Below are positions 8,887 to 16,744 of a stretch of DNA of 64,000 nucleotides, one piece after another. The notes below the pieces were generated by a model. That model saw only the letters and a list, made by a program, of their open reading frames with translations, was not told the DNA's origin and ran no database searches. The DNA is from JARRRD01 sp046706685. GTDB taxonomy: Bacteria > Nitrospirota > Thermodesulfovibrionia > Thermodesulfovibrionales > UBA6898. Each line of letters opens with the position of its first letter. Positions within the stretch are counted from its first letter, which is position 1. The position numbers were made by a program, and so were the translations under genes. The stretch spans positions 1 to 64,000 of the forward strand of contig JBJKPE010000150.1 in assembly GCA_046706685.1 (NCBI GenBank), written 5' to 3'.

Positions 8887-9468
8887 ATGCTCGGCGAAAA
8901 ATTAGGGCACGTATTCGATAAACCCTTTGCAGCCTTCGCAAGAAAGATCTCCTTTAGTCCGAATGTCCTGAGCCTTACGGGCTTTGTGGTCACCCTCTTT
9001 GCTTCATGTGTCCTTATGTTTGATCTTCGAAGGGGTGGACTCCTTGTTCTGGCGGGAGGGGCCTTCGATAGCCTGGATGGGGTGGTGGCACGCACGAACG
9101 GCAAGACTTCGAGGTTCGGCGCTTTTCTTGACTCGGTACTTGACAGGTATTCCGACGCCGCAATACTGCTTGCGATCGCATGGAATCTGGCTGACCATAA
9201 CAATTACCAGGGGATAATGCTTTGTCTGGGGACGCTGGTGGGGGCGTTTCTGATCAGCTACACCAGGGCGAGAGCCGAGGGATTGGGGGAGAACTGCAAG
9301 TACGGCCTCATGGAACGACCTGAAAGAGTTCTCCTGCTTTCCTTCGGTGCCATTTCAGGTCTCATGATGCCCGTGCTGTGGGTACTTTTCGTGCTCACCC
9401 ATTTCACCGTCTTTCAGAGGATACATCATGTCTGGCGTCTTACAGGCACCCGCGAGGGCCGCGAATGA
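8887..9468 (+). CDS. CDP-alcohol phosphatidyltransferase, probably phosphatidylinositol-phosphate synthase
   Basis: Integral membrane enzyme that joins a CDP-lipid to an alcohol. The family signature D-x2-D-G-x2-A-R-x8-G-x3-D-x3-D is complete (FDSLDGVVAR ... GAFLDSVLD, about residues 60-82). Several hydrophobic helices follow, and the 193-residue length fits the phosphatidylinositol-phosphate synthase type. The neighbour 11 bases upstream makes inositol 3-phosphate, the substrate of that reaction, so this specificity is inferred from context. It converges on cobO with an 11-base gap. A phosphatidylglycerol-phosphate synthase role is the main alternative. Confidence 0.85.
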   Translation: MLGEKLGHVFDKPFAAFARKISFSPNVLSLTGFVVTLFASCVLMFDLRRGGLLVLAGGAFDSLDGVVARTNGKTSRFGAFLDSVLDRYSDAAILLAIAWNLADHNNYQGIMLCLGTLVGAFLISYTRARAEGLGENCKYGLMERPERVLLLSFGAISGLMMPVLWVLFVLTHFTVFQRIHHVWRLTGTREGRE

Positions 9469-9479
9469 AAAGCAGTGGC

Positions 9480-10004
9480 TCAGAATTCTATGCCCTTTCT
9501 GGCTTTCATGTCTTTTTCGTAGGGATGCTTTATGTTCTGCATAAATGTCACATAATCCGCAACCGCGATTAATTCCTCTGTTGCCCCTTTTCCGGTGAGG
9601 ACCAGTTCGGCGGAATCGGGCTTGTTCCTGACGAATTCTGTCGTTTCCTCTTCCGTGAGGATCCCCTCGGCTACAAGACAGATGAATTCATCGAGAACAA
9701 TGACATCGAATTTATTTTCATTGAAAAGGCGCAGCAGACGAGAGAGCGCTTTTCTTGAGTCCTCTCTCAAGGACTGTCTGTCAATTTCCGGATGGAAGAG
9801 TGGAGATTTGACTTCATCGAAGACCAGGGTGTCGATGCCAAGCGTCGAGAGGAGGGATATTTCGCTGCCCGAATCGGGCTCCTTGAAAAATTGAACGAAG
9901 AGGGTCCGGAGACCTCTGCTCCTGGCCCGGACGGACATGCCGACTGCCGCGGTTGTCTTGCCTTTACCGTTGCCGGTATAAATATGAATTAAACCTTTAT
10001 CCAT
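9480..10004 (-). CDS. cobO: Cob(I)yrinic acid a,c-diamide adenosyltransferase (CobO/BtuR type)
   Basis: ATP:corrinoid adenosyltransferase that adds the upper adenosyl ligand in cobalamin synthesis or salvage. The N-terminal P-loop variant YTGNGKGKTTAA, RARSRGLRTLFVQFFK, the VIVLDEF strand and the ELVLTGKGA segment are all typical. 174 residues is normal. It stands alone, with no other cobalamin genes nearby; its 3' end meets the phosphotransferase gene tail to tail. Confidence 0.93.
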   Translation of the reverse strand: MDKGLIHIYTGNGKGKTTAAVGMSVRARSRGLRTLFVQFFKEPDSGSEISLLSTLGIDTLVFDEVKSPLFHPEIDRQSLREDSRKALSRLLRLFNENKFDVIVLDEFICLVAEGILTEEETTEFVRNKPDSAELVLTGKGATEELIAVADYVTFMQNIKHPYEKDMKARKGIEF

Positions 10005-10093
10005 CCAATTATGTGATACGTCAATACAATATGGTTGGCTATACTGATGGTCTCCATAGTCGGCCCGCCCGGCATATACGTCGTCCCTTCGAA

Positions 10094-10168
10094 GTGGAGC
10101 GGGCGACGGGATTCGAACCCGCGACTTTCAGCTTGGGAAGCTAACACTCTACCACTGAGTTACGCCCG
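10094..10168 (-). tRNA. tRNA-Gly (anticodon CCC), CCA encoded
   Basis: On the minus strand a full cloverleaf can be drawn: acceptor GCGGGCG pairs with CGCCCGC, the D arm contains AGTGGTAGA, the anticodon stem TTAGC/GCTGA has one G-T pair and encloses loop TTCCCAA (anticodon CCC), and the T arm is CGCGGGTTCGAATCCCG. The discriminator T is followed by an encoded CCA (10094-10096). Confidence 0.95.
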
Positions 10169-10321
10169 CGATGGCAACATTGTTTTATAAATCAGATGTC
10201 CGGTAAATGTCAAGAACAGAGGATTGGAGTGTCAAGATTGGAGGCTGCAGCCGAAGGCGGACGGGATTTCGCGGGCTTTCTTGACTTGATACGAAAGTAA
10301 TCATTATTCTATAAACTGCAG

Positions 10322-10456
10322 TTAACCACTGATGAACACGGATAAACACGGATAAAGACAAGTGTTCTTATCCGGGAAACCCTCACCTGTCGGGTGAGTA
10401 ATGAAAATGCCTCAAAGTTCTTAGGGGTCGTATCCATCCGTGTTGATCCGTGGCTA
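10322..10456. repeat. Miniature inverted-repeat element with CACGGAT ends
   Basis: The left end (10322-10345, containing AACACGGATAAACACGGAT) and the right end (10432-10456, ATCCATCCGTGTTGATCCG) are imperfect inverted copies with about 20 of 24 positions matching. The ~135-base unit has no reading frame and sits in the 335-base gap between the tRNA and lysS. The rest of the gap (10169-10321) shows nothing recognisable. Confidence 0.6.
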
Positions 10457-10503
10457 AGATGCTCTTTTTAGGATTATAGTGCAAAATTCATCCGAGGTGA
10501 CAT

Positions 10504-11985
10504 GTGGAAGAGAGCAACGAACTTATCAGACAGCGGATAAAGAAGACCGAAGAACTCAGGGAAATGGCTGTTGCGCCCTATGGGGGCGCGTTTTACGCGG
10601 CCGATCACGCTGCGGAGTTGAGCGAGAAATACGGCGGAACTTCGAAGGAAGAGCTTGAGGCGGCTCCGGTCAGTTGTTCTCTGGCCGGAAGGATAATTAC
10701 ATTCAGGGACTTCGGCAAGGCGGCGTTCGCCCACATACAGGATTCTACGGGGCGGATACAGATCTACCTGAAGCGGGATGTTCTCGGTGAAAAGCATAAA
10801 TTGCTTAAGAAGCTGGACATCGGTGATATCGTAGGGCTGGAGGGCAGGCTTTTCAGGACCAGAACCGATGAGCTTACTGTCGAAGTGGAATCGTTTGAAT
10901 TGCTGACAAAGTCGATCAGACCCCTTCCTGAAAAATGGCACGGTCTTAAAGACGTGGAAACAAGGTACCGGCAGCGCTATGTTGACCTCATAGTAAACCC
11001 GGAGGTACGGCAAAACTTCGCCAGGAGGAGCGTGATCATCAAGGGTGTCAGGGATTTTCTGGAATCCCGGGGCTTTATAGAAGTGGAAACGCCCATGATG
11101 CACCAGATACCGGGCGGGGCGACGGCCCGCCCTTTCAAGACACACCACAACGCGCTGGATATCGACCTCTATCTGAGGATTGCTCCGGAACTCTATCTGA
11201 AGCGGCTGCTGGTCGGCGGATATGAGAGGGTGTATGAGCTGAACAAGAACTTCAGGAATGAGGGGATATCGACGAGGCATAACCCGGAATTCTCGATGCT
11301 TGAGTTTTACATAGCCTTCAAGGACTATAACTTCCTCATGTCCTTTACGGAAGAGCTCATTACGACCGTTGCAATGAAAGCGGCGGGAACGCTGAAGATT
11401 CCCTATGGTGAAGAGGTCATCGACCTTACCCCTCCCTGGCCGAGAGTGCCGATACTTGAGGCTCTCGGGAAAAGCGGCGTGCCGTCGGAGGTGTTCCACG
11501 ATCCGGAAAAAGCGAAGTCCTGGTGCCGGGCCAATCACATCGATATTCCGGATGGATCTTCAATGGGAAAGATCCTGGATGAGATATTTAAGGAAAAGGT
11601 CGAACCGGGACTTGTGCAGCCTACCTTTATTACAGACTATCCCGTTGAACTCTCCCCCCTCGCGAAAAGGAAGCCGGATAACCCGGCTCTGGTGGAACGG
11701 TTCGAGCTCTTCATGAGTTCGCGGGAGATCGCCAACGCTTTTTCCGAGCTGAACGACCCGTTTGATCAGAAGGAGCGTTTTCTCGAACAGGTGAAGGCAA
11801 AACAGGCGGGCGACGAAGAGGCCCACTGGATGGACGAGGACTTCATACGGGCGCTGGAATACGGTATGCCGCCTGCCGCCGGGGAGGGCATAGGGATTGA
11901 TCGTCTTGTCATGCTCCTGACGAATTCGCAGTCGATACGGGATGTAATACTTTTCCCTCAGCTCAAACCGGAACAACAGGAATGA
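10504..11985 (+). CDS. lysS: Lysyl-tRNA synthetase, class II
   Basis: Charges tRNA-Lys. An N-terminal OB-fold binds the anticodon (about 55-165; AGRIITFRDFGKAAFAHI), followed by the class II core: motif 1 around FIEVETPMMHQIPGGATARPF, motif 2 KNFRNEGISTRHNPEF, and motif 3 near the end, GIGIDRLVM. 493 residues is normal. The start is GTG at 10504, with GAGGTGA just upstream; the overlapping ATG at 10502 is out of frame. The lipoprotein-transport genes follow by 34 bases. Confidence 0.97.
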   Translation: MEESNELIRQRIKKTEELREMAVAPYGGAFYAADHAAELSEKYGGTSKEELEAAPVSCSLAGRIITFRDFGKAAFAHIQDSTGRIQIYLKRDVLGEKHKLLKKLDIGDIVGLEGRLFRTRTDELTVEVESFELLTKSIRPLPEKWHGLKDVETRYRQRYVDLIVNPEVRQNFARRSVIIKGVRDFLESRGFIEVETPMMHQIPGGATARPFKTHHNALDIDLYLRIAPELYLKRLLVGGYERVYELNKNFRNEGISTRHNPEFSMLEFYIAFKDYNFLMSFTEELITTVAMKAAGTLKIPYGEEVIDLTPPWPRVPILEALGKSGVPSEVFHDPEKAKSWCRANHIDIPDGSSMGKILDEIFKEKVEPGLVQPTFITDYPVELSPLAKRKPDNPALVERFELFMSSREIANAFSELNDPFDQKERFLEQVKAKQAGDEEAHWMDEDFIRALEYGMPPAAGEGIGIDRLVMLLTNSQSIRDVILFPQLKPEQQE

Positions 11986-12019
11986 AGCACTTCCGATGTG
12001 GCACACCTGACCTTATCTC

Positions 12020-13252
12020 ATGAATCTTCCCTACCAGGCATTCATAGCTCTCAGGTATCTGAGGTCGAGAAAGAAAAATAAAGGGGTTTCGGTGAATACC
12101 GGGATCTCCATAGGGGGAGTTGCCCTGGGTGTAATGGCGCTTCTCGTGGTACTGTCTGTAATGAGCGGTTTCCAGCAGGACCTGCAGGGGAAAATCCTCG
12201 GGGCCAACGCCCATGTCATTATACGGAACTACGCCGGACCTATAACCGGGTATGACAAGATTGCGGCGACCCTCAAGAGCGAGAAAGACGTTTCAGCTTT
12301 TGCCCCTTTTGTGCTCGGGCAGGTGATGGTATCCCACGAAAAGAAGGCCCACGGCGTATACCTGAAGGGTATTAGTACGGCTGCCGAAGCAAAAACCACT
12401 GACATACTGGCCCATATTAAAGACGGAAGTGCAAGAAACCTCTCCGGTGAGGACGGCGTCCCTGGCATCATTTTGGGCGGTGAATTGGCGGAAAACCTTG
12501 GGGTTTTTGTCGGGGACAAGGTAAATGTAGTTTCGCCCGTTGGTGAAATCGGGCCCATGGGTATGCTGCCGAGGGTGCGGCAGTTCAGGGTCGTCGGCAT
12601 CTTCGATATAGGAATGTTCGAATATGACAGCAACCTCGTTTTGACAGACATGAAAGCTGCCCAGCAATTCTTCGGTCTTCAGGAAAACGAGATAAGCGGG
12701 GTCCAGCTGAGGCTTCATGATATCTATAAGGCATCTGAAGTGAGAAAGCGCCTGCAGCAGGAACTCGGGTTCCCTTACGAGGTGCTGGACTGGATGCAGA
12801 TGAACAAGAACCTCTTTTCCGCGCTGAAGCTCGAAAAGATCGCGATGTTCGTGATCCTGGTACTGATAGTGCTTGTGGCGTCATTCAACATTATCAGCAA
12901 TCTTATCATGAACGTGATAGAAAAGAGCAGAGAGATAGCGATTTTGAAGGCGATGGGCGCTACCAGCGGCGGGATCATGGTCGTTTTCATGATGCAGGGC
13001 CTGTTCATCGGCCTGATAGGGACTATTTTGGGAGTGGCAGGAGGATACTCTCTGGGATACATCCTCAACACATACCAGATAATCAAACTTCCCGCCGATG
13101 TCTATTACTTGAGCCATCTGCCGGTGAAAATGGAGCTGTCCGATTTTATTGTAGTATCTTCGTCGGCGATAATTATAAGTTTTTTTGCCACGCTGTACCC
13201 TGCCTGGCAGGCGGCGAGACTGAACCCTGTTGAGCCCCTCAGGTACGAGTAA
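12020..13252 (+). CDS. lolC: Lipoprotein-releasing ABC transporter permease LolC/LolE
   Basis: Inner-membrane permease that extracts mature lipoproteins for transfer to the LolA carrier. It has the MacB/FtsX layout: N-terminal FIALRYLRSRKK and a first helix (about 25-48), a ~220-residue periplasmic domain, then three C-terminal helices (about 270-400) and the terminal ARLNPVEPLRYE motif. 410 residues is usual for LolC/E. One permease gene is present, so it probably works as a homodimer (LolF-like). lolD starts 6 bases after its stop. Confidence 0.93.
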   Translation: MNLPYQAFIALRYLRSRKKNKGVSVNTGISIGGVALGVMALLVVLSVMSGFQQDLQGKILGANAHVIIRNYAGPITGYDKIAATLKSEKDVSAFAPFVLGQVMVSHEKKAHGVYLKGISTAAEAKTTDILAHIKDGSARNLSGEDGVPGIILGGELAENLGVFVGDKVNVVSPVGEIGPMGMLPRVRQFRVVGIFDIGMFEYDSNLVLTDMKAAQQFFGLQENEISGVQLRLHDIYKASEVRKRLQQELGFPYEVLDWMQMNKNLFSALKLEKIAMFVILVLIVLVASFNIISNLIMNVIEKSREIAILKAMGATSGGIMVVFMMQGLFIGLIGTILGVAGGYSLGYILNTYQIIKLPADVYYLSHLPVKMELSDFIVVSSSAIIISFFATLYPAWQAARLNPVEPLRYE

Positions 13253-13258
13253 GAGATT

Positions 13259-13948
13259 ATGACCGGGCTGATCGAGGCGGTAAATATAACAAAGACCTTT
13301 ATAACAGAAGCTGGAGAACTACGCGTTCTGAAGGGTATAAATTGTTCGGTAAGGGAAGGGGAGATGATAGGGATCGTGGGAGCTTCGGGAGCCGGGAAGA
13401 GCACGCTTCTCCATATACTGGGAGCACTCGACAGGCCGACATCCGGCAGGGTGCTGTTTGACGGCAGGGAGATAGCCGCCATGGAGAACGGCATTCTCGC
13501 TAATTTCAGAAACCGCAGTGTCGGCTTTGTTTTTCAGTTCCACCATCTTCTTCCGGAATTCACCTCACTGGAAAACGTAATGATGCCGGGTTTGATAAGC
13601 GGGATCTCTCACGCTGATATGGGGAAAAAGGCGAGAGAACTTCTCTCGGAACTGGGACTGGCCGCAAGGATGACACATAGACCGGGTGAGCTGTCCGGCG
13701 GGGAGCAGCAGCGGGTTGCCGTTGCGAGGGCTCTCGTGCAGAGTCCTAAAGTGGTACTTGCGGACGAGCCGACCGGCAACCTGGATACCTCAACAGGAAA
13801 CGACCTGTTCGAGCTTTTCATCGATCTGAACAGACGGAAGAGGATAACATTTGTGATCGTTACCCACAATAAGGATCTTTCAGGCCGCTGCCACAGGGTG
13901 CTTGAAATGGCGGACGGAAGATTTGTGGATGGAGGCGGTCCCGCCTGA
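13259..13948 (+). CDS. lolD: Lipoprotein-releasing ABC transporter ATPase LolD
   Basis: ATPase partner of the permease just upstream. Walker A GASGAGKST (around residue 41), Q-loop FVFQFHHLLPEFT, signature ELSGGEQQR, Walker B VVLADEPTGNLD and the switch His in VIVTHNK are all intact. 229 residues is standard. The LLPEFT sequence after the Q-loop is typical of LolD and distinguishes it from other MacB-type ATPases. Confidence 0.95.
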   Translation: MTGLIEAVNITKTFITEAGELRVLKGINCSVREGEMIGIVGASGAGKSTLLHILGALDRPTSGRVLFDGREIAAMENGILANFRNRSVGFVFQFHHLLPEFTSLENVMMPGLISGISHADMGKKARELLSELGLAARMTHRPGELSGGEQQRVAVARALVQSPKVVLADEPTGNLDTSTGNDLFELFIDLNRRKRITFVIVTHNKDLSGRCHRVLEMADGRFVDGGGPA

Positions 13949-13962
13949 GATAACCGGGGAAA

Positions 13963-14790
13963 ATGGCGATATACAAAAAAATCGAAACGATGAGCGCTGA
14001 ACAGACCAGGGCTTGGCTTGCCGGCAAGAGCGAGGGCGATTTCATTCTGCTCGATGTCCGTCAGCCGGCGGAGTACCGTTCGGGCCATCTACCGGGTGCA
14101 GTATTCATCCCGCTTCCCGAGCTCCCAGACAGACTCAAGGAACTTGACCCCTCCAAACCCGTTGTTGCATATTGCCGGAGCGGCAACCGGAGCAGGTCTG
14201 CGGCGGCTTTTCTATTAACGGAAGGATTCACCTCGGTATACAGTTTAGACGGCGGCATCACGGCATGGAACGGTCAGGTCGCCGCAGGAGACTACCGGGA
14301 GGGCCTGTATCTGCTTGAGGGCAGGAAGACAGGCGAAGAATTGATTTCTCTTGCCTGGTCACTCGAAGAAGGCAGCCGGGTGTTTTATGACAAGGCCGGA
14401 GAGATGACTTCCGATAAGGAAGCAAAGGACCTTTTCCACAGCCTTGCCGGGGCCGAGGAGATGCACAAATCGAATATTTACGAGGCATATAAAATGGTGG
14501 CCCCGAAAGACTCAGGGGAAGACTTTCCGGATGACGGGGCTCTGAAAGGTATTATGGAGGGCGGAGTTCCGGTTGAGGATGTGATAGATTTTTTAAAGGG
14601 TCAGGGCAGGACAGTGCTGGACGCCGTGGAGGTTTCCATGGAGTTGGAGACTAACGCCCTTGACCTGTACATCAAGATGCTCAGGGAGATAGAGGACAAG
14701 AACGCCCGGAGAGTTTTCGCCTCGCTGATCGAGGAAGAGAAGCATCACTTGTCGATGCTTGGCGCACTGCTGGAACAAAAGGCGGGCTAG
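13963..14790 (+). CDS. Rhodanese-ferritin-like fusion protein
   Basis: Two soluble domains. Residues ~5-105 are a rhodanese (sulfurtransferase) with FILLDVRQPAEYRSGHLPGA and active-site Cys71 in YCRSGNRS. Residues ~115-275 form a rubrerythrin/ferritin-like four-helix bundle with carboxylate-His motifs (EEMH near 166, EEEKHH near 260), which should bind two metal ions. The role is unproven: persulfide handling coupled to iron or peroxide chemistry is plausible. It begins 14 bases after lolD; the YceI-family gene follows after 5 bases. Confidence 0.88.
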   Translation: MAIYKKIETMSAEQTRAWLAGKSEGDFILLDVRQPAEYRSGHLPGAVFIPLPELPDRLKELDPSKPVVAYCRSGNRSRSAAAFLLTEGFTSVYSLDGGITAWNGQVAAGDYREGLYLLEGRKTGEELISLAWSLEEGSRVFYDKAGEMTSDKEAKDLFHSLAGAEEMHKSNIYEAYKMVAPKDSGEDFPDDGALKGIMEGGVPVEDVIDFLKGQGRTVLDAVEVSMELETNALDLYIKMLREIEDKNARRVFASLIEEEKHHLSMLGALLEQKAG

Positions 14791-14795
14791 TTTCT

Positions 14796-15347
14796 TTGCA
14801 GAGGCTTGACCAGTCTTCGGCGGTATGCGACGTCCTCACCTATAAGGAGGGCCTGCTTTCTTCTTTTGCCCATGACTTGAGGATCAAGGTAACGTCGTTT
14901 AATATAGACCTCGGCGGGACGGACAATTTTATCAGAGCGGAGTTCGATGTAAGGTCCCTGCGCGTGGAGTGCGCCGTAGTGGACGGAAAGGACAGACCGG
15001 ACCTCCTGAGTGACCGGGACAGGGACGAAATCAATAAGATAATCGTCTCGGAAGTGCTGGATACTGAAAAGCACCCTGCTATATATCTTGTTTCTTCATC
15101 TGTCGGGAAGGACGATTCGCAGTACCTCGTAAGAGGCCATTTGACAGTGAACGGTGAGAAGAGGGAGATATCGTTTACTGTGCGAAAAGAGGATGGTGCC
15201 CATTATGTTACCGATGTCAGCCTGCACCTTCCGGACTTTGGGATCAAGCCGTTCAGTACATTGTTCGGTGCGGTCAGGCTGAAGCCCGATATCCTGATCC
15301 ACATCAGTATACCAGCGGAGCGGATTGAGGCGGAGGCACTGCAGTAG
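14796..15347 (+). CDS. YceI family protein
   Basis: 183-residue single-domain protein that matches the YceI lipocalin-like beta-barrel: the N-terminal SSFAHDLRIKV, VLDTEKHPAIYLVSSS in the middle and the RGHLTVNGEKREISF strand pair. Family members bind long polyisoprenoid or similar lipids. Unlike E. coli YceI there is no signal peptide, so it is probably cytoplasmic. The start shown is TTG at 14796, the only early candidate giving the complete first strand. Its position 5 bases after the rhodanese-ferritin gene suggests one operon. Confidence 0.8.
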   Translation: MQRLDQSSAVCDVLTYKEGLLSSFAHDLRIKVTSFNIDLGGTDNFIRAEFDVRSLRVECAVVDGKDRPDLLSDRDRDEINKIIVSEVLDTEKHPAIYLVSSSVGKDDSQYLVRGHLTVNGEKREISFTVRKEDGAHYVTDVSLHLPDFGIKPFSTLFGAVRLKPDILIHISIPAERIEAEALQ

Positions 15348-15422
15348 TTCCCGCATGAACGCTGTTTCTCCCTGTGCCCCCTGCCTGAGCTGTTTCATGC
15401 TTCCGGCGATGCAGGATTCGGA

Positions 15423-15614
15423 TTATTCGATCGTTATCGCCCTGAAAGGACAGCAATTAACAACCCCTTTGTGCTCCTCAACGATGAACAGCTCATAGTG
15501 TACTACCCAGGGCCTGCCATCCCTCATCTCAAAAAACATCGGGTATATCTCTGCACAGGCCCCGCATCCCACGCAAAGGCTGTAATCTATATAAGGAATC
15601 AGGATGTGTGCCAT
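15423..15614 (-). CDS. Small [4Fe-4S] ferredoxin
   Basis: 63-residue electron carrier. Cys14, Cys17 and Cys20 (C-V-G-C-G-A-C) and a C-terminal Cys54/Cys55 before Pro form a single [4Fe-4S] site, as in Thermotoga- and Desulfovibrio-type monocluster ferredoxins; the usual second cluster is absent. The IPYIDYSLCVGCGAC opening matches such proteins. Its redox partner is not evident; the flanking genes are on the opposite strand. Confidence 0.85.
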   Translation of the reverse strand: MAHILIPYIDYSLCVGCGACAEIYPMFFEMRDGRPWVVHYELFIVEEHKGVVNCCPFRAITIE

Positions 15615-15832
15615 AGCGCATAATAATTATAACTTATTACTGCTTTGCTAAAGAAAGTCTCTCCCTGCAATTCCGCACTCGTCCGGTCGCAGCGGCTCTC
15701 GGCGAAGACTCCTGCCGAAAGGATCTTTCCTTTTCTTTAGGTCGAAACCGAATATTACAGCATCCGCACATTTTTGTTGAGATTAATCATGGCTCACGTT
15801 AATATAGATTTACCAAAGCGGCGGAGGTGTGG

Positions 15833-16354
15833 ATGATTGTAGGTAAGCCCTTTCTGACAGTGGATCTTATAAACGGGAAAGTCAGAGAACTGGCGGAGAG
15901 AATATCAAAGGACTACGAGGGAAAAGAGCTTGTTGCGGTCGGAATTATGAAGGGGGCCTTTATGTTCTTCAGCGACCTGGTAAGATTAATCAGGACCCCT
16001 TTGACCGTGGATTTCATTATTGCTTCGAGCTACCTGAAAGACGAAACATGCGGTGAAGTGAAGATATATTATGATGTCAGGGAAGAAATTGCAGACAAGG
16101 ATGTTCTCCTGATTGACGATATTGTAGACACCGGCGTGACCCTCAATTACCTGAGGGAGCGGATCCTTATGAGGGGCCCGCGCAGTGTTAAGATATGCTC
16201 TTTTCTGGACAAAACCGAAAGACGGGAAGTTGAGATACCGATAGATTATGTGGGGTTCAGAGTCCCCAACGAGTTCGTCGTCGGGTATGGTCTCGATTAC
16301 GACAATAAATTCCGCAATCTGCCCTATATATCTTGCTTTAAAAAGACTGCATAG
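15833..16354 (+). CDS. hpt: Hypoxanthine phosphoribosyltransferase
   Basis: Purine salvage: forms IMP or GMP from the base and PRPP. The PRPP loop VLLIDDIVDTGVTL (around residue 100), GIMKGAFMFFSDL and the C-terminal VGYGLDYDNKFRNLP are characteristic. 173 residues. The ATG at 15833 is preferred over the GTG at 15827, because GGAGG (15823-15827) would overlap the latter. queD follows by 18 bases. Confidence 0.95.
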   Translation: MIVGKPFLTVDLINGKVRELAERISKDYEGKELVAVGIMKGAFMFFSDLVRLIRTPLTVDFIIASSYLKDETCGEVKIYYDVREEIADKDVLLIDDIVDTGVTLNYLRERILMRGPRSVKICSFLDKTERREVEIPIDYVGFRVPNEFVVGYGLDYDNKFRNLPYISCFKKTA

Positions 16355-16372
16355 ACAACCGGAGGTCTTACA

Positions 16373-16744
16373 ATGTACGAGTTAACGGTGGAAGTTGGTT
16401 TTTCTGCTGCTCACCAGTTGAGGGGCTATAAGGGGAATTGTGAGAACATGCATGGCCATAACTGGAGGGTGCAGATAAATATAACTGCCGAGAGGCTGAA
16501 CGAGATAGACATAGCGATGGACTTCCGTGAAATCAAACAGATAGCGAGGGAGGTAATCTCGCCGCTGGATCATGCATTTCTAAACGAAGTATTCCCATTT
16601 ACTGAGAAGAATCCCTCTTCGGAGAATATAGCAAAGTGGATATACGATTCATTGAAGAAGAGGGTGAACAACGATGGCATACGCGTTGCTGGCGTCACTG
16701 TCTGGGAATCCGACAGCGCGTCGGCTTCGTACTATGAAGATTGA
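16373..16744 (+). CDS. queD: 6-carboxytetrahydropterin synthase QueD
   Basis: Second enzyme of queuosine and 7-deazaguanine synthesis. The 123 residues show the zinc-binding histidines (AAHQLRGY and MHGHNW), the family Cys in G-N-C-E-N-M-H and the DHAFLNEVFPFTEKNPSSENIA block with catalytic residues. A good ribosome site (GGAGG) precedes the ATG. Its end overlaps the start of the pmbA gene by 11 bases. No queC/queE are adjacent. Confidence 0.92.
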   Translation: MYELTVEVGFSAAHQLRGYKGNCENMHGHNWRVQINITAERLNEIDIAMDFREIKQIAREVISPLDHAFLNEVFPFTEKNPSSENIAKWIYDSLKKRVNNDGIRVAGVTVWESDSASASYYED

